Source: Phytoamicus setariae
GTDB lineage: Bacteria > Pseudomonadota > Alphaproteobacteria > Rhizobiales > Rhizobiaceae
Direction: 5' to 3'
Length of the DNA: 64,000 bases
Assembly (NCBI RefSeq): GCF_016722925.1
Contig: NZ_JAEQNC010000014.1
Span: 90,574 to 154,573 of the forward strand
Shown: piece by piece, positions 61,696 to 64,000 of the stretch
How the letters are laid out: every line of letters begins with the position of its first letter
Numbering within the stretch: position 1 is the stretch's first letter
Notes under the pieces: model-generated
What the model saw: the letters and a program-made list of their open reading frames with translations, nothing else
The model's database searches: none
Told to the model about the DNA's origin: nothing
Made by a program: the position numbers and the translations under genes

Positions 61696-63015
61696 ATGTC
61701 CCAAGTACAAACCACCCATTCCGGCCCCGCGCTGGTGCAGGAGGGGCCGATTAAAACATTTCTTCGAGCAACCGAGATCGACACGCGCATGCTCGGGATG
61801 CTCGGGGCATTGCTGCTGATCTGGCTGGGCTTCCATTTCTATGGCTATTTCGCCAATGGCAACGGTGCCTTCCTGACCTATCGCAACCTGTGGAATCTTT
61901 CGGTGCAGACGTCTTCGATCACCGTCATGGCGACCGGGATGGTGCTGGTCATCGTCACCCGCAACATCGACCTGTCGGTGGGCTCGATGCTCGGCGTCAC
62001 GGCCATGATGATGGGTGTGCTGCAGGTCTGGATCCTGCCGAACATTCTGGGGATCGGCCATCCTTCGATCTGGATCCTGACCGTGATATTCGGGCTGATC
62101 GCCGGTACCTTGATCGGCACGTTCCAGGGTTACCTGATCGCCTTTCTCGAGATTCCCTCCTTCATTGTTACGCTGGGAGGCCTGCTGATCTGGCGTGGTG
62201 CGGCCTGGTGGGTGGCGCGCGGCGAAACCATTGCTCCCATCGATGCGAACTTTGCGCTCATTGGCGGCGGGCCCTACGGTTCGGTCGGAGCGACCTGGAG
62301 CTGGGTTGTTGCCGTGATTGCCTGCATCGGCATCGTGGCATTGCTGGTCAACGGCCGCGCCCAACGCGCGCGCTTCGGCTTCCCCATGCGTCCACTTTGG
62401 GCTGAATATTTCATCGGCGTCGTCAGCGCCGCCATCGTTCTGGCCGCAACATTCACGATGAACAACTATTTTTGGCCAAAGGGCATCGTCAAGGAATATG
62501 CGGCTGCCCATAACCTCGATCCGGCCACCTTGGTCAATATCGGTCACGGTTGGGCTGTTCCGGTGCTGATCGCGCTGTTCGTCGTCATGGCCATGACCTT
62601 CGTGACCACCCGCACGAAATTCGGCCGTTACGTCTTTGCCATGGGCGGAAATCCGGAAGCTGCGGAGCTGGCCGGTATCAACACCCGCCGGATGACGATG
62701 CTGATCTTCTCGCTGATGGGCTTCCTGGTGGGCATTTCGGCCTGCATATCGTCGGCACGCCTGAAGGCGTCGACCGTGGCACTGGGCCAGTTCGACGAAC
62801 TCTATGTGATCGCAGCAGCCGTCATCGGCGGCACGTCGCTCGCTGGTGGCTCGGGCACGATCTATGGTGCGCTGATCGGCGCGTTGGTCATGCAGTCGCT
62901 CTATTCCGGCATGGTGCTCGTCGGCTTCGACGCGGCCATCCAGAACATGGTCGTCGGTGCGGTCCTCGTGCTCGCCGTCTATATCGACACCATCTATCGT
63001 CGCCACGCCAAGTAA
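61696..63015 (+). CDS. xylH: D-xylose ABC transporter permease
   Basis: 439 residues from ATG 61696; the frame opens at 61522 but the 58 extra residues span the hairpin and have no membrane pattern. About ten to twelve helices of the CUT2 permease family: [40 protein letters not shown] and [16 protein letters not shown]. Confidence 0.92.
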   Translation: MSQVQTTHSGPALVQEGPIKTFLRATEIDTRMLGMLGALLLIWLGFHFYGYFANGNGAFLTYRNLWNLSVQTSSITVMATGMVLVIVTRNIDLSVGSMLGVTAMMMGVLQVWILPNILGIGHPSIWILTVIFGLIAGTLIGTFQGYLIAFLEIPSFIVTLGGLLIWRGAAWWVARGETIAPIDANFALIGGGPYGSVGATWSWVVAVIACIGIVALLVNGRAQRARFGFPMRPLWAEYFIGVVSAAIVLAATFTMNNYFWPKGIVKEYAAAHNLDPATLVNIGHGWAVPVLIALFVVMAMTFVTTRTKFGRYVFAMGGNPEAAELAGINTRRMTMLIFSLMGFLVGISACISSARLKASTVALGQFDELYVIAAAVIGGTSLAGGSGTIYGALIGALVMQSLYSGMVLVGFDAAIQNMVVGAVLVLAVYIDTIYRRHAK

Positions 63016-63028
63016 CGGAGGATTTCAG

Positions 63029-63826
63029 ATGAATGCTACCTACAAGAAACCCTCCGGCACTCCGCTGGTCGAAATGAAGGATGTGTCGATTGCTTTCGGC
63101 GGCATCAAGGCAGTTGATCATGCTTCGGTCGATCTGTTTCCGGGCGAGGTCGTTGCCCTTCTCGGACACAACGGCGCCGGCAAGTCGACCCTGATCAAGG
63201 TGCTCTCCGGCGCCTATCAACGCGACCATGGTGATATCTTCATCGATGGCGAAGAGGTGGCGATCAGCAATCCGCGTGACGCCAAGGCACAGGGGATCGA
63301 GACGATCTACCAGACGCTGGGACTGGCCGACAATGTCGATGCCGCTGCCAACCTGTTTCTCGGCCGCGAGATCCTGACCAAATGGGGTACGCTCGATGAT
63401 GTCGCCATGGAGGCGCAGGCGCGCAAGGTGATGGGCCGGCTCAACCCCAACTTCCGCCGCTTCAAGGAGCCGGTGAAAGCGCTTTCCGGCGGTCAGCGGC
63501 AGTCGGTGGCGATCGCCCGGGCGATCATGTTCAACGCACGCATCCTGATCATGGACGAGCCGACCGCCGCGCTCGGGCCGCAGGAAACGGCCCAGGTCGG
63601 TGAACTGATCAAGGAACTGAAGAAGGACGGCATCGGCATCTTCCTGATCAGCCACGACATCCATGACGTCTTCGACCTTGCCGATCGTGTATCGGTCATG
63701 AAGAATGGCCGTGTCGTCGGCCATGCGCGTACCGAGGATGTCACCAAAGACGAAGTGCTGGGGATGATCATTCTCGGGAAATGCCCTCCGGCTGCGGAAC
63801 CCGGCCCCGGAGCGATGCTCAGCTGA
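63029..63826 (+). CDS. xylG: D-xylose ABC transporter ATPase, single-domain
   Basis: 265 residues from ATG 63029, 13 bases after the xylH stop. One ABC domain only: Walker [19 protein letters not shown], signature [15 protein letters not shown], Walker [17 protein letters not shown]-loop [11 protein letters not shown]. Enteric XylG is a two-domain protein of about 510 residues; rhizobial forms are half-size, so two copies probably pair in the complex. Ends in an ordinary way, with terminator at 63856. Confidence 0.9.
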   Translation: MNATYKKPSGTPLVEMKDVSIAFGGIKAVDHASVDLFPGEVVALLGHNGAGKSTLIKVLSGAYQRDHGDIFIDGEEVAISNPRDAKAQGIETIYQTLGLADNVDAAANLFLGREILTKWGTLDDVAMEAQARKVMGRLNPNFRRFKEPVKALSGGQRQSVAIARAIMFNARILIMDEPTAALGPQETAQVGELIKELKKDGIGIFLISHDIHDVFDLADRVSVMKNGRVVGHARTEDVTKDEVLGMIILGKCPPAAEPGPGAMLS

Positions 63827-63855
63827 GTTGATATCGACGCGACAAACAACGAAAT

Positions 63856-63881
63856 GGGCGGCGCTGCGGCGTCGCCCTTTT
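63856..63881 (+). terminator. Terminator after xylG
   Basis: GGGCGGCGC-type stem (63856-63864 with 63869-63877, one mismatch) and TTTTC tail. Confidence 0.7.
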
Positions 63882-63899
63882 CGTTATGAAGTAAGTAAA

Positions 63900-63994
63900 C
63901 CTCCACCTACGGTGGAGGACTGGACGTGTTCTACATCGTAGTTGAGAGACCTCCGTGCTTGGACCGCTATTTTATGCGCGACACAGAACGGAGG
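63900..63994 (+). promoter_or_regulatory. Nested inverted repeats before a gene starting at the window edge
   Basis: First, CCTCCACC-TAC-GGTGGAGG (63900-63918), a perfect 8-base hairpin. Second, CCTCCGT (63950-63956) with ACGGAGG (63988-63994). The second arm is itself a ribosome site, and TTCTAT at the end suggests ATG at about 63999. Pairing would hide the ribosome site. Alternatively this is the subterminal hairpin of an IS200/IS605-type element. Not decided. Confidence 0.35.
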
Positions 63995-64000
63995 TTCTAT

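Noticed and set aside
61690..63006. 438-residue minus-strand frame opposite xylH
   Set aside because: Composition (His/Asp/Arg-rich) is the mirror of a hydrophobic membrane protein; xylH is well supported.
1..64000. tRNA, rRNA genes or CRISPR arrays
   Set aside because: I scanned for tRNA-like cloverleaf ends, rRNA sequences and regular spaced repeats and found none that I could support.

Overview
The window reads as chromosomal DNA of a Rhizobiales alphaproteobacterium, most likely Rhizobiaceae (Rhizobium/Agrobacterium/Neorhizobium type). The evidence is family-level: the gbpR-chvE-gguAB-gguC sugar locus, RcdA and GapR (alphaproteobacterial cell-cycle and nucleoid proteins), a zinc-free L36, idhA, DUF1036/DUF1244/DUF1192 genes and the ruvCAB cluster. 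The species cannot be named from the sequence alone.

Region 1 (1-2.1 kb) is decayed mobile DNA. After the 3' end of a MOFRL-type glycerate kinase come a serine-recombinase C-terminal remnant, a dead IS3-family element with an 11-bp perfect terminal repeat (497-1713), and a frameshifted tyrosine-integrase remnant that begins exactly at the IS right end.

Region 2 (2.5-20.6 kb) is the accessory, signalling-rich part. It holds a DUF2778/Tlde1-like L,D-transpeptidase-like protein and three class III nucleotide cyclases of different architecture: ferredoxin-cyclase-Rieske, SAM-cyclase-ATPase-TPR, and a Cys-rich cyclase. It also holds a SulP transporter with a cyclic-nucleotide-binding domain, a four-gene oxidoreductase cluster (unknown protein, cytochrome c, small subunit, GMC flavoprotein), an OmpA/DUF2092 lipid-carrier-like protein and a LuxR regulator. 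Cyclic nucleotide made here and sensed by the SulP protein is an attractive but untested idea.

Region 3 (20.7-50 kb) is mostly conserved core: DMT exporter, pabB-pabC, pepF, an orphan NtrC-type response regulator, a DUF882 wall hydrolase, gapR, DUF1244, N-formylglutamate amidohydrolase, DUF1036-pykA, a TPR protein, rpmJ, rcdA (with a TTAA-N7-TTAA CtrA-type site), a non-flagellar MotA/MotB-like pair, MFS, DUF1192, DUF1345, 5-formyl-THF cyclo-ligase, ymdB, yebC, an LLM oxidoreductase, ruvC-[vapBC]-ruvA-ruvB, a phosphoesterase, idhA and small conserved proteins.

Region 4 (49.6-64 kb) is sugar uptake and catabolism. GbpR regulates ChvE-GguAB (periplasmic sugar binding and ABC import). GguC and an L-arabinonate dehydratase continue the non-phosphorylative arabinose route. 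A ROK repressor and MBL hydrolase lie divergent from xylFHG (xylose ABC importer). Both binding-protein genes are followed by a strong stem-loop before the permease/ATPase genes. Two intergenic transcripts look like unannotated small RNAs: about 58133-58266 (+), with promoter, closed stem and terminator, and about 35183-35310 (-), with terminator only.
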